A stretch of 64,000 bases of DNA from Zobellia amurskyensis (GTDB lineage Bacteria; Bacteroidota; Bacteroidia; Flavobacteriales; Flavobacteriaceae), in NCBI RefSeq assembly GCF_009725985.1, contig NZ_RCNR01000018.1, positions 23,272-87,271 of the forward strand. The letters are read 5' to 3'. Of the stretch, positions 17,354 through 25,798 are shown one piece after another. The notes below the pieces were generated by a model that saw nothing but the letters and a program-made list of their open reading frames with translations, was not told where the DNA came from and did not search any database. Position 1 is the first letter of the stretch; the number at the start of each line of letters is the position of its first letter. The position numbers and the translations under genes were made by a program.

Positions 17354-17926
17354 TTAGGGTAAATGTTTCTTCAGTTTGGCTAACGCATGTCTTGCTCTAG
17401 CTTTATATGCGGCACTACCTTCTGCATAGCTTTGCTCTAGTATCATTTTTAATTCGGGGTGAATCCATGGGAATTTGTGCCCTAATAAATATAGGGAGGT
17501 GATTGAATACGCTTTGGCTGCTACTTTGTAGTCACCGATCAACCAATCAAAGCAGGCAGAGGTTAGTTGTTCTAGTTGGGTTTCGGTCAGTATGTGCTGC
17601 AGCACATTTTCTTCCTTGGAGAAGTAAGCCATGGTCAAAAATTCGCAAATCTTAGCTACAGGTCTAATAGCTGAATCAAAATGAACTCTGCTGAGATTAC
17701 CGGTAAAATAATCTAAATGTGGATAGATAAAAGGTAGGTTTTCCTTTGCTGTAAATTCCAATACCCAGCAGGCTCTATTGGATATAGGATCGTCAACATT
17801 AAAGGCGATTTTCATGAGCGGCTTCACCAATTGTGGGTTTCCAGTAATGATATCAGCCATTTCTGCCCGCTTTTCACGGGAGTGGTTTACGTAGTCAAGA
17901 GCTTTATAGAGTTCTTCTTTGGTCAT
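17354..17926 (-). CDS. HEAT-repeat-like protein of unknown function
   Basis: 190 residues, almost all helical, with paired helices resembling HEAT/ARM repeats (NPQLVKPLMKIAFNVDD, then ISNRACWVLEFTAKEN, later AAKAYSITSLYLLGHKFPWI and YKARARHALAKLKKHLP). No signal peptide, membrane segment or enzyme motif is visible. Such proteins usually serve as binding scaffolds. It lies 17 bases after the sirtuin gene and 119 before purB in the same direction, so it may be cotranscribed with the sirtuin. It lacks the PurB signature, so a lyase function is unsupported. Confidence 0.7.
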   Translation of the reverse strand: MTKEELYKALDYVNHSREKRAEMADIITGNPQLVKPLMKIAFNVDDPISNRACWVLEFTAKENLPFIYPHLDYFTGNLSRVHFDSAIRPVAKICEFLTMAYFSKEENVLQHILTETQLEQLTSACFDWLIGDYKVAAKAYSITSLYLLGHKFPWIHPELKMILEQSYAEGSAAYKARARHALAKLKKHLP

Positions 17927-17943
17927 TACGGCTTAGGGTTGTG

Positions 17944-18636
17944 TTAGGCTTGTTTAATGAGTTCGGAAACAAGATTGGGGACACCTTCTACCGCTGTTTT
18001 TGCAATGATAGTCAGGTTCTTATAGTTATTTTCTGAAACATTGGGATAAGGGTCTATAAAATAGATAGGGACGTTTTTCTGCGCATAATCTATTAAACCT
18101 GCAGCTGGGTAAACTTGCATAGAGGTACCTATAATTATTACAATATCGGCATTTTGTGTAGCAAAAGCGGCCTGTTCCAACAAAGGTACTGCCTCGCCGA
18201 ACCAAACAATATGTGGCCGTAGTTGGTGCCCTTTTTCACAAAGGTCACCCAAATTTAAATCGGTAGTCCAGGGTAAGATTAATTTTTCGTTTGCCGTGCT
18301 TCTTGCCTTTAATAGTTCCCCATGAATATGAATGAGATTGGTGCTGCCCGCCCTTTCATGAAGATCGTCTACATTTTGGGTAACAATAGTAACATCATAA
18401 TAGTCCTCAAGCTTACAAAGTGCCTTATGTGCTTCGTTCGGGAATACTTCAGGTAATTGCCTTCGCCTTTGGTTGTAAAAATTAAGAACAAGTTCTGGAT
18501 TTTTGGCAAAGCCTTGGGGAGATGCAACTTCCATAACATCATGCCCTTCCCACAATCCGCCAGCGTCCCTAAACGTGTTTATGCCACTTTCTACACTAAT
18601 TCCAGCTCCTGTTAAAACAGTAATTTTTCTCTTCAT
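17944..18636 (-). CDS. cobB: Sirtuin-type NAD-dependent protein deacylase (class III)
   Basis: 230 residues. It removes acyl groups from lysines using NAD. Sir2 landmarks are VLTGAGISVESGI (NAD loop), FRDAGGLW, TQNVDDLHERAG, the catalytic HIHGEL, and IGTSMQVYPAAGL. Tyr 54 and Arg 57 (FYNQRR) match the Y-x-x-R pair of class III sirtuins, which favours removal of succinyl or malonyl groups. The zinc-binding cysteines are mostly missing: one Cys is visible in the zinc region, as in some bacterial class III members. It diverges from trmH by 35 bases. Confidence 0.9.
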   Translation of the reverse strand: MKRKITVLTGAGISVESGINTFRDAGGLWEGHDVMEVASPQGFAKNPELVLNFYNQRRRQLPEVFPNEAHKALCKLEDYYDVTIVTQNVDDLHERAGSTNLIHIHGELLKARSTANEKLILPWTTDLNLGDLCEKGHQLRPHIVWFGEAVPLLEQAAFATQNADIVIIIGTSMQVYPAAGLIDYAQKNVPIYFIDPYPNVSENNYKNLTIIAKTAVEGVPNLVSELIKQA

Positions 18637-18671
18637 CGCTATAAAAATAGAGTTTTTATTATATTCGATAT

Positions 18672-19343
18672 ATGGCAGATGAACAACTTCTTAAATATCT
18701 TGAAAATTTTATAACCGAAGAAAGAAAACAAAGGTTTCTGGAGATACTTGAAGACAGAACAAAATTATTAACGGTGGCCATTGAAGATGTATACCAAATG
18801 CATAATACCAGTGCCGTAATCCGTAGTTGTGAAGTGTTTGGTATTCAGGAGGCGCATGTTATAGAATCACGGTTTGGCAAGAAGCTGGATAGTGAAATAG
18901 CTATGGGTGCGCAGAAGTGGGTAGATGTGCATCGTCATAAAAGTACCCAGAACTGTATAGAAGCGCTCAAGCGAGATGGTTATAAAATTATAGCTACTAC
19001 GCCGCACAACGATTCTAATTTCCTTGAGGATTTTAAGGTTGACGGAAAAACGGCTCTATTATTTGGAACGGAACGGAACGGTCTTAGCCAAGAAGCGATT
19101 GATATGAGTGACGGTTTTTTGAAAATACCCATGTTAGGCTTTACAGAAAGTTTAAACATATCCGTTTCGGCAGCGATAATTTTGCAGCACTTGACAGTAA
19201 AATTACGAACAACGGATTTGGAGTGGGGATTGACCGAAGAAGAAAAGGCGGAAAAACGACTGGATTGGACCAAAAAATCTGTGAGGAGTATTGATGATAT
19301 CTTGAAAAGGTACGAAACAGAGGTAAGCAAAGGTGGTGTGTAG
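18672..19343 (+). CDS. trmH: TrmH-family RNA 2'-O-methyltransferase
   Basis: 223 residues of the SPOUT superfamily. It most likely methylates the 2'-OH of G18 in tRNA. The N-terminal LEDRTKLLTVAIEDVYQMHN and NTSAVIRSCEVFG, then LFGTERNGLS and IPMLGFTESLNISVSAAI form SPOUT motifs 1-3 with the trefoil knot. Length and the long basic C-terminal helix fit TrmH (G18) better than TrmL. The ATG at 18672 follows a 35-base gap from the divergent sirtuin gene. Confidence 0.87.
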   Translation: MADEQLLKYLENFITEERKQRFLEILEDRTKLLTVAIEDVYQMHNTSAVIRSCEVFGIQEAHVIESRFGKKLDSEIAMGAQKWVDVHRHKSTQNCIEALKRDGYKIIATTPHNDSNFLEDFKVDGKTALLFGTERNGLSQEAIDMSDGFLKIPMLGFTESLNISVSAAIILQHLTVKLRTTDLEWGLTEEEKAEKRLDWTKKSVRSIDDILKRYETEVSKGGV

Positions 19344-19443
19344 GGTTACAGTTGCACTTGTAAAGGAAATACAGGATTTTCTTTTAATCAAAATCCCGTA
19401 GGTTTTTAGTATATTTCTGTAATAACCAACAAATCAATTGATT

Positions 19444-19971
19444 ATGTATATATTACTTTATATTGTCGTAAGTATTGTCGTGTTAATTTTGATATTATCG
19501 TTGATTGCACCAAAAACCTATAATGTTTTTAGGACTGTAGAAGTAGCCAAGTCCAAGCCAGAAGTTTTTCAATATTTAAAGTCTTTAAAGAAAATGGACG
19601 AGTGGTCTCCATGGGCAAAAAAAGATCCGAATATGGAAAAACGTTTTACCGGCACAGATGGTGAAGTGGGTTGCACAAGTTATTGGAACGGTAATAAAGA
19701 AGTTGGGGAGGGTGAGCAGGAAATTAAAAATATTGTTAACGGGGAACGAATAGAATCTGAACTTCGATTTCTGAAACCCTTTAAATCAACCTCTGATTGT
19801 TACCTGCAAGTGGATGATGCAAATAATGGAAACACTAAAGTAACATGGGGTTTTTCAGGAAAGCATAAATTCCCTATGAGTATAATGATGCTCTTTATGA
19901 GTATGGATAAGGCCGTAGGAAAGGATTTTGAAGCAGGATTGGCCAGTTTAAAAGATAATCTAGAAAAATAG
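19444..19971 (+). CDS. SRPBCC (START-like) domain protein with N-terminal membrane anchor
   Basis: 175 residues from the ATG at 19444; a TTG six bases earlier is less likely. One N-terminal transmembrane helix (MYILLYIVVSIVVLILILSL) is followed by a polyketide-cyclase/START-like domain: VEVAKSKPEVFQYL-type beginning, WSPWAKKDPNM, GEQEIKNIVNGERIES, and TKVTWGFSGKHKFP. These folds bind hydrophobic ligands in a cavity; the ligand is unknown. It stands alone with a strong convergent terminator behind it. Confidence 0.8.
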   Translation: MYILLYIVVSIVVLILILSLIAPKTYNVFRTVEVAKSKPEVFQYLKSLKKMDEWSPWAKKDPNMEKRFTGTDGEVGCTSYWNGNKEVGEGEQEIKNIVNGERIESELRFLKPFKSTSDCYLQVDDANNGNTKVTWGFSGKHKFPMSIMMLFMSMDKAVGKDFEAGLASLKDNLEK

Positions 19972-19986
19972 ATTGCTGCTAAACAA

Positions 19987-20018
19987 GAAGAGCCCTTTGT
20001 CACAAAGGGCTCTTTTTT
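19987..20018. terminator. Terminator between the SRPBCC and amylase genes
   Basis: AAGAGCCCTTTGT pairs with ACAAAGGGCTCTT, then a T-run. The stem is 13 bp and the genes are convergent. Confidence 0.85.
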
Positions 20019-20020
20019 GT

Positions 20021-21736
20021 TTATTCTTTTAGCTCCAAGAGCGCAATATCATAATCATTTTCTAAGATTACTTTGCCGTTTGCGACAACAACTTCGGTTT
20101 CTGAATAGGTGTCGTAAAGTGTTGTCCCGTCACCAAAGAACCCCTTTACCCAAAGTGATTTTTTTCCTTTTGGCAGATCTAATCCTACAACTACTTTATC
20201 TTTATAGTCTCCGTCTGTATAGGTCCTACTAAAAACATAAGGTTTCTTGCCTAGCCTTTTATGTCTTCCGGCTCCAATAGCCAAATGGTTTCTTCTAAAC
20301 GTTCCCAATTTTTTCCAGTGTTGTAATATTTCTTGAGTTCTTGGTAAGCTGTCAAGTTCATCCCAGTTCATAAAGGAGCGTAGTGTGGCGTCTCCTTGTA
20401 CGGGATTGTCCGTAGAACCCTCTATGGTTAAATCTCGAGCAGTTTCATCTCCATAATACACCTGTGAAGCCCCTGGAGTCAATAACAAGATGTTTGCAGC
20501 TTTAAAGGGGTCTTTTCTTTCGGCATCAAAAGGATGTCCGTCATCATGAGAAGTTAGGTAGTTTACAACACCTTTACCGTTAAGATCTGAATTCAGTATT
20601 TTATTGTATTTGCTAAAAATACTTTCGTAATCTTTTTTAGCATCTTCTTTGAGCTCAAAATTGATAAGACTCTTGAATCCATGAGCAAAGTAATCTACTT
20701 TTTTATCACTGAAATCATATTCTCTTCCATTGGATATGCCATAATTATAAACTTCACCTACCATGAAGAATGGTTGCTTGTCAAGCACTTTTTCAGGATG
20801 CATTTTTTTCCAATTTTCAAAAGCGTAAGATGCCTCTTTGTAGAGTTCCGACCATGCATTCTCGTTCACATGTTTTACCGTGTCCACTCTAAAACCATCA
20901 ATACCTAGGTTGTTGATGTAGTCAGTAAGCCATTTTATAACATAATATCTTGGTGCTCTCGGATATCCGGTACGTTCAAAGAATAGTTGTAATTCATCTA
21001 GTTCTTGGCTTAAACGTCCTTCTTCTTTCCATTTGGCCAATAGGGCATCAGGAAGCTCAACAGGTGTGTTAACCTCAGTTTTAATATCAGGTAGATTTGC
21101 CACTAAGGTACATTCAACCGTAGTTTCGTAGGTGGTAAAATCGCACGTAGGTTCGGTTCTGATCCATTCATCCGGCCAAGCTTCGTCTATTTCTGTTATT
21201 GGCCCGGTATGGTTAAGTACTACATCCATCAGAACACGAATACCGTTTTTATGTGCGGTCTTGACCATGGTCTCTAAATCCTTGCGTGTGCCAAAATTTG
21301 GGTCAAGTGCCGTCCAGTCTTTAGTCCAATATCCATGATAACCGTAAGTGTTACCCGTTCCTTCATCAGTACTACCGTGAATTTGCTCCACAACCGGAGT
21401 AAACCAAATAGCGTTAATACCTAGGTCCGAAAAATAACCGTCTTCTATTTTCTGAGTAATACCTTGAATGTCTCCACCCATAAAACCTCTTAAAGGTCCT
21501 GTAGGTTCGGTCCTATCTAAATTAAGGTCGTTTGCTGTATTGCCGTTGTTGAACCTATCGGTCAATAAAAAGTAAATGTTGGCGCCTTCCCAAGCAAATG
21601 GAAGGTTTTGTTTAGGTTCAATAACTTTAGAAACGGTGTCGGTCTTTATCGCTACCTCTTCTATAATATCCTTTCGCTGTTCTTTGCAAGCAATAAGGAG
21701 TGAAAATATAATAACCGCGGAGAGCAGTCTTTTCAT
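20021..21736 (-). CDS. Alpha-amylase family (GH13) lipoprotein
   Basis: 571 residues from the ATG at 21736, chosen because it begins a lipoprotein signal (MKRLLSAVIIFSLLIAC); an upstream in-frame start would add 30 residues with no signal. GH13 landmarks appear in order: YFLLTDRFNNG, LGINAIWFTPV, VLMDVVLNHTGP, GFRVDTVKHV with the nucleophile Asp, FMVGEVYNYG with the acid Glu, and YLTSHDDGHPF with the third Asp. A short beta domain closes the chain. It hydrolyses or transglycosylates alpha-glucans in the periplasm or at the cell surface. No SusC/D pair adjoins it, so this is not a full polysaccharide locus. Confidence 0.9.
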   Translation of the reverse strand: MKRLLSAVIIFSLLIACKEQRKDIIEEVAIKTDTVSKVIEPKQNLPFAWEGANIYFLLTDRFNNGNTANDLNLDRTEPTGPLRGFMGGDIQGITQKIEDGYFSDLGINAIWFTPVVEQIHGSTDEGTGNTYGYHGYWTKDWTALDPNFGTRKDLETMVKTAHKNGIRVLMDVVLNHTGPITEIDEAWPDEWIRTEPTCDFTTYETTVECTLVANLPDIKTEVNTPVELPDALLAKWKEEGRLSQELDELQLFFERTGYPRAPRYYVIKWLTDYINNLGIDGFRVDTVKHVNENAWSELYKEASYAFENWKKMHPEKVLDKQPFFMVGEVYNYGISNGREYDFSDKKVDYFAHGFKSLINFELKEDAKKDYESIFSKYNKILNSDLNGKGVVNYLTSHDDGHPFDAERKDPFKAANILLLTPGASQVYYGDETARDLTIEGSTDNPVQGDATLRSFMNWDELDSLPRTQEILQHWKKLGTFRRNHLAIGAGRHKRLGKKPYVFSRTYTDGDYKDKVVVGLDLPKGKKSLWVKGFFGDGTTLYDTYSETEVVVANGKVILENDYDIALLELKE

Positions 21737-21786
21737 AAGGAATCTATTTTCTCTAAAGCTATAAAATGCAATGGGAAATAGAAAAT

Positions 21787-22563
21787 TTATTTTTTGCGAT
21801 TTAATACTTTGAAATCTTCGTAGCAACTACTTATTGCGTCTAGGATTTGCAGGTCATTTGCAGTTCTTATAAATGACTTGGAGTAATTACAATTGTTTAA
21901 AATATCCTGAATATCTAACTTCTCTATCTGAAGTAGTTCCATTAAGACTTCGCGGTCAAATTTTGACGCCAAAAGGTCTCTTATCTGGTCATCTTCTTTT
22001 ATTCTGCGTAGTTTTTTCATCTGGTTGGGCTGTTTGCCAAAAAGATTACGCAATAAATCTGCAGGATTTAAAATAGCACCTAAAACCTTGGTAACGGCGC
22101 TTGGATTTTTGTTACCTCCTTCATAACCAACAGAAAGCCCTGATATGCTATACTGGTATGCATTATTTATAGGAGCATTCTTAACGTCTATCTCAAGATA
22201 GCCTGTAAGTTGATAAGGTTTAACAATCACCTCTTCTAATGCGTAGGCAAGTTCTGTTAGGGCAATTTTTGTGTTCTGAAATTTGAACATATCATTTGTA
22301 ACCCTAATTTTTTGTGACTTGAAGCCTAAAAAGGAAAAGTAAAGGATATCGTCTACGGATGCTAGAATTGTAAACTCCCCATCTTCTTTTGTAATGGTAC
22401 CTTTTACCTTATTCAGGTTTATAACGTGAACATCACCCATAACGGCGTCGGTCTGGGCGTTAACAACTATGGCTTTTATTTCTTTTTCTTCTAAAATTTC
22501 TTCCTCTTGAGCAAATGAAAAGGTTGAGATAAATAGTAGAATAATTATTAAGAGTGGTTTCAT
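21787..22563 (-). CDS. Carboxypeptidase-like regulatory domain protein, exported
   Basis: From the ATG at 22563 (an alternative start lies 12 bases upstream) the protein has a signal peptide (MKPLLIIILLFISTFSFAQ) and a CarboxypepD_reg-like beta sandwich at about 30-115: IKAIVVNAQTDAVMGDVHVI, KGTITKEDGEFTILA, LYFSFLGFKSQKI. The C-terminal 130 residues are helical and unrecognised. This domain usually sits at the N-terminus of TonB receptors; here it stands alone. The domain suggests surface or periplasmic binding, but no function is known. It ends 51 bases before the amylase start, same strand. Confidence 0.75.
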   Translation of the reverse strand: MKPLLIIILLFISTFSFAQEEEILEEKEIKAIVVNAQTDAVMGDVHVINLNKVKGTITKEDGEFTILASVDDILYFSFLGFKSQKIRVTNDMFKFQNTKIALTELAYALEEVIVKPYQLTGYLEIDVKNAPINNAYQYSISGLSVGYEGGNKNPSAVTKVLGAILNPADLLRNLFGKQPNQMKKLRRIKEDDQIRDLLASKFDREVLMELLQIEKLDIQDILNNCNYSKSFIRTANDLQILDAISSCYEDFKVLNRKK

Positions 22564-22601
22564 TACTTTAAGCATACGGGTTTAAAAGTACTAAACAAAA
22601 C

Positions 22602-22627
22602 AAAAAATACGCCGAAGCGTATTTTTT
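22602..22627. terminator. Terminator between helicase and the CarboxypepD_reg gene
   Basis: AAAAATACGC pairs with GCGTATTTTT around CGAA; the stem is flanked by A and T runs, so it works on either strand. It ends the helicase transcript. Confidence 0.8.
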
Positions 22628-22664
22628 AATATAGAATTAACTTTAAATCTAAGTTGTAAGAGGT

Positions 22665-24467
22665 CTAAAAGAAGTCAGTTCTGCTTTTGCTGCTGCTTCT
22701 TCTTTTTCCTGAATGGCTAGACTTTCCTTTAGAAGAGCTTCTGCTGTTGTCTCTGCTTCTAGATCTGCCGCCGCGATCGTTACTGTCACGGTCTCTTTTT
22801 CTGCCACCACGGTCACTTCTTCCTCGGCCACCGCCGCCACCGCTTCCGCCTGGGTTTTTAGAAACTTCAACATTTATGAATCTACCTTCTAGTTTAAAGT
22901 CGGTAAAAAATGAAAGAATTTTATCGGTGTGTTCAGCTTCGGTATTAAAGAAAGAAAAAGATTCTTTGGTATCAACCTTGTAAACATCTTCTTTGCCAAG
23001 ACTTAAGGTGTCCCGTAAGAAGTCTTTTAACGACATCCAATCATATCCATCCTTTTCTCCAACATTAATAAAATAACGAACAGATCCGTTTGAAGGTACT
23101 TGTGAGTTTCTTTCCCCTCTATCTCTATCACGACCACGGTCATCAGAGGTATTCATATCTTTCGTTTTATTGTAATAATTTGAAAAACGGGTAAACTCTA
23201 CGGATACTATTTTCTTGATAAGTTCGTCTCTGTCCAAACCTTCCAAAACATCATTTATCGCAGGGAGGTAGTTTTCTACATCCTTATTGATTTCCGTTTC
23301 TTTGATTTTGTTGGCCAAGTGATATAACTGAATCTCACAAATTTCGATTCCGGTTGGAATTTTCTTTGTGATAAAATCCTGTTGTATCTTTTTCTCGATA
23401 GCGTTTATCTTTCGCATTTCGCTTCTGGTTATAATAACCATTGAAATACCTGATTTACCAGCTCTACCGGTACGACCGCTACGGTGTGTATAAGTTTCTA
23501 TCTCATCTGGCAATTGGTAGTTGATAACATGTGTAATGTCATCAACATCTATACCACGGGCAGCTACATCTGTAGCTACTAACATTTGTATTTGTTTCTT
23601 ACGGAAAGAGTTCATTACCAAATCACGTTGGTTCTGGCTCAAATCGCCATGTAATGCTCCTGCGTTGTACCCGTCTTCGATCAACTTTTCAGCTACACGT
23701 TGTGTATCTCTTTTTGTTCTACAGAAAACTACCGAGAAAATATCAGGGTTGGCATCTGCCAATCTTTTAAGGGCAGGGTATCTGTCTCTACCTCCAACTA
23801 CATAGTATTCGTGTTGTACGGTTGATGTTCCTGCATTTTTAGCTCCTACTGTAATTTCAATAGGACTGTGCATGAATTTTTTGGCTATTGTAGCTACTTC
23901 CCTTGGCATGGTAGCAGAAAACAACCATGTAGATTTCTCTTTAGGTGTATTCGAAAGAATATCCTTTATATCTTCAAAAAAGCCCATGTTGAGCATTTCA
24001 TCCGCTTCATCAAGAATACAGTAATCTATTTTTGTGATGTCAACAAGACCACGGCTGATCATATCCTTCATTCGGCCAGGAGTTGCTACAACTATCTGTG
24101 CGCCTCGTTTGATCTGTCTTGCTTGGTCTGTAATGCTTGCTCCACCATAAATCGCAACGGTGTTCAAACCTTTTACAAATTTAGAATAAGCTTGTATCTC
24201 GTTAGTAATCTGTAAACATAGTTCACGAGTAGGGGAGAGAATTAATCCCTGAGTGGTTCTGCTGTTGCTATCTAATTTCTGAATTAACGGAAAACCAAAG
24301 GCGGCAGTTTTACCAGTTCCTGTTTGTGCAAGCGCAACGAGATCCGTTTCGCTTTCCAATAAAATTGGGATTGCTTTTTCCTGTACTTCAGATGGGCTTT
24401 CAAATCCCATGTCGTTCACAGCGTCCAATAGAGGCTTGCTTAGCCCTAATGCTTCAAATTTTGTCAT
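22665..24467 (-). CDS. DEAD-box RNA helicase with DbpA-like RNA-binding domain and basic tail
   Basis: 600 residues. The RecA cores (1-370) show AQTGTGKTAAFGFPL, SPTRELCLQ, GGASI, TPGRM, DEADEML, SATMPRE, VFCRTKRDT, and HRSGRTGRAGKSG. A DbpA-type RNA-binding domain follows at about 475-550 (VRYFINVGEKDGYDW). The last 50 residues are an Arg/Gly/Ser/Lys-rich low-complexity tail. It unwinds RNA duplexes and is likely involved in ribosome assembly or cold adaptation, as CsdA/DeaD are. The leader of about 110 bases between the promoter at 24578 and the ATG could carry regulation. Confidence 0.93.
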   Translation of the reverse strand: MTKFEALGLSKPLLDAVNDMGFESPSEVQEKAIPILLESETDLVALAQTGTGKTAAFGFPLIQKLDSNSRTTQGLILSPTRELCLQITNEIQAYSKFVKGLNTVAIYGGASITDQARQIKRGAQIVVATPGRMKDMISRGLVDITKIDYCILDEADEMLNMGFFEDIKDILSNTPKEKSTWLFSATMPREVATIAKKFMHSPIEITVGAKNAGTSTVQHEYYVVGGRDRYPALKRLADANPDIFSVVFCRTKRDTQRVAEKLIEDGYNAGALHGDLSQNQRDLVMNSFRKKQIQMLVATDVAARGIDVDDITHVINYQLPDEIETYTHRSGRTGRAGKSGISMVIITRSEMRKINAIEKKIQQDFITKKIPTGIEICEIQLYHLANKIKETEINKDVENYLPAINDVLEGLDRDELIKKIVSVEFTRFSNYYNKTKDMNTSDDRGRDRDRGERNSQVPSNGSVRYFINVGEKDGYDWMSLKDFLRDTLSLGKEDVYKVDTKESFSFFNTEAEHTDKILSFFTDFKLEGRFINVEVSKNPGGSGGGGGRGRSDRGGRKRDRDSNDRGGRSRSRDNSRSSSKGKSSHSGKRRSSSKSRTDFF

Positions 24468-24577
24468 AAAAAGGTATACTTAAATCGCTAATAGGTGCGT
24501 TGCATAGAGCGATTATCGTATATAACCTTAATACTCAGAGCAACACCTGCCATACCGGCGGCGTTAAAATTAAGGCG

Positions 24578-24585
24578 CAAAGGTA
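24578..24585 (-). promoter_or_regulatory. -7 promoter element of the helicase gene
   Basis: TACCTTTG on the minus strand is a perfect TAnnTTTG. It lies 22 bases past the rdgB stop and predicts a helicase leader of about 105 bases, unusually long here. Confidence 0.5.
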
Positions 24586-24607
24586 CGTTTAATTATTGAG
24601 ATAGCCG

Positions 24608-25177
24608 TTATTGTAGAAAATCTATTAATTTTCTCATGGCTCGGCCCCTGTGGCTTATACTGTTTTTGGTGTCAAGAGGAAGTTCTGCAAAAGTTGTTTT
24701 ATAGCCGTTAGGCTGGAATATTGGATCATACCCGAAACCTTTATCACCTTTTTTCTCTTGTGTTATACTACCTTCTACAATACCGCTGAAAACATGTTTT
24801 TTCTCATTTATATTTAAGGCTATGACGGTTTTAAAATGTGCCGCGCGACTATTTTTACCTTTTAGGTTCTCTAGGAGTTTGTTCATATTGTCGTCAGAAT
24901 TCTTATTCTCGCCTGCATATCTAGCGGAATAAACTCCTGGTTCTCCGTTTAATGAATCTACTAAAAGTCCGGTGTCATCGGCAAAACATGAAAGGCCGTA
25001 GTTTTTGGTGACATAGTCTGCTTTTATGTGAGCATTTTCTTCTAAGGTAATACCTGTTTCCGGAATTTCGTCAAAACAACCAATATCGGTCAATGAAACC
25101 AATTCAATATGTTTGGGTATTAATGTTTTGACCTCGTTGAATTTGTTTTTATTATGTGTGGCGAAAACAAGTTTCAT
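24608..25177 (-). CDS. rdgB: Non-canonical purine NTP pyrophosphatase (RdgB/HAM1)
   Basis: 189 residues. It hydrolyses dITP, XTP and similar damaged nucleotides to keep them out of DNA. Landmarks are MKLVFATHNKNKFNEV, ETGITLEENAHIKADYV, CFADDTGLLVDSLNGEPGVYSARYAG in pieces, GKGFGYDPIF-type (KGDKGFGYDPIF) and the final SHRGRAMRKL. The length is usual for the family. The helicase promoter lies just downstream, so the two are probably separate transcripts. Confidence 0.95.
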   Translation of the reverse strand: MKLVFATHNKNKFNEVKTLIPKHIELVSLTDIGCFDEIPETGITLEENAHIKADYVTKNYGLSCFADDTGLLVDSLNGEPGVYSARYAGENKNSDDNMNKLLENLKGKNSRAAHFKTVIALNINEKKHVFSGIVEGSITQEKKGDKGFGYDPIFQPNGYKTTFAELPLDTKNSISHRGRAMRKLIDFLQ

Positions 25178-25262
25178 GTAAAATTGATTTAATATTGTTT
25201 TTAGACGGATGCATTTAGCGGTCTCAAAAATAGTAATTTTGAAAAGCTATAAATATTCTATT

Positions 25263-25715
25263 ATGGAATTAAAGATACCTCCCGTGGTTGTTTTTTTTGG
25301 TTTTGCAGGTTTTATGTATCTGCTTGCCACATTTTTGCCTTTTGGTTATTTTGATTTTTTCGGTAGATATTATGTGGTTGTTGGTTTGGTGGCTTTTGCT
25401 AGTATTGTTGCTGCAGTTGCTCTTTTTCAGTTTTTTCGCTCGCGAACTACTATTGATCCAACTGATCCCTCTAAGGTAAGTAAGTTGGTGGAAAAAGGGA
25501 TTTTCGCGTATTCTAGAAATCCAATGTATTTGGCTTTGCTTTTGCTTTTGTTGGCTTGGGGTATTTGGCTAGGTAATGCATTCAATACTTTGTTGGCGGC
25601 GGGTTTTGTAGCATATATGAACCGATTTCAAATCATTCCCGAGGAAACAGTTCTGTTGGAACGCTTCGGAAAAGGATACAAACAGTACTGTTTAAATGTC
25701 CGAAGATGGTTCTAG
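25263..25715 (+). CDS. Isoprenylcysteine/phospholipid methyltransferase-family membrane protein
   Basis: 150 residues from the ATG at 25263; an upstream in-frame ATG adds 18 residues and overlaps the rdgB promoter area. Four hydrophobic segments are visible. The C-terminal SAM-binding signature of the ICMT/PEMT family is present: YSRNPMYLALLLLLLAWGIW, then EETVLLERFGKGYKQYCLNVRRWF. These enzymes methylate lipids or membrane-bound substrates; this one's substrate is unknown. It ends 84 bases before the SatD gene. Confidence 0.8.
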   Translation: MELKIPPVVVFFGFAGFMYLLATFLPFGYFDFFGRYYVVVGLVAFASIVAAVALFQFFRSRTTIDPTDPSKVSKLVEKGIFAYSRNPMYLALLLLLLAWGIWLGNAFNTLLAAGFVAYMNRFQIIPEETVLLERFGKGYKQYCLNVRRWF

Positions 25716-25716
25716 G

Positions 25717-25738
25717 TTATAAGCAATATTGCTTATAA
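25717..25738. repeat. Perfect 22-bp palindrome upstream of satD
   Basis: TTATAAGCAAT and its exact complement ATTGCTTATAA abut with no loop. The half-site GCTTATA recurs in the adjacent direct repeats, so this reads as an operator rather than a terminator (no GC-rich stem). Confidence 0.7.
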
Positions 25739-25741
25739 TTA

Positions 25742-25794
25742 AATATATTAGCGTTTTAGCTTATATTTTAATATATTAGCGTTTTAGCTTATAT
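25742..25794 (+). repeat. Two exact 25-bp direct repeats ending 4 bases before the satD ATG
   Basis: The unit (AATATATTAGCG then TTTTAGCTTATAT) occurs at 25742-25766 and 25770-25794, exact, with a 28-bp period. The repeats contain the half-site GCTTATA also found in the palindrome at 25717. They overlap the region where the promoter and ribosome site must be, as expected for autorepressor binding sites. Period 28 places both copies on nearly the same helix face. Confidence 0.75.
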
Positions 25795-25798
25795 AATT

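Noticed and set aside
21737..21826. Extended N-terminus of the amylase gene
   Set aside because: It overlaps the end of the upstream gene and buries the lipoprotein signal, which begins at the ATG at 21736.
25742..25794. Direct repeats as a CRISPR array
   Set aside because: Only two copies, AT-rich, a 3-base gap instead of a spacer, and no cas genes nearby.
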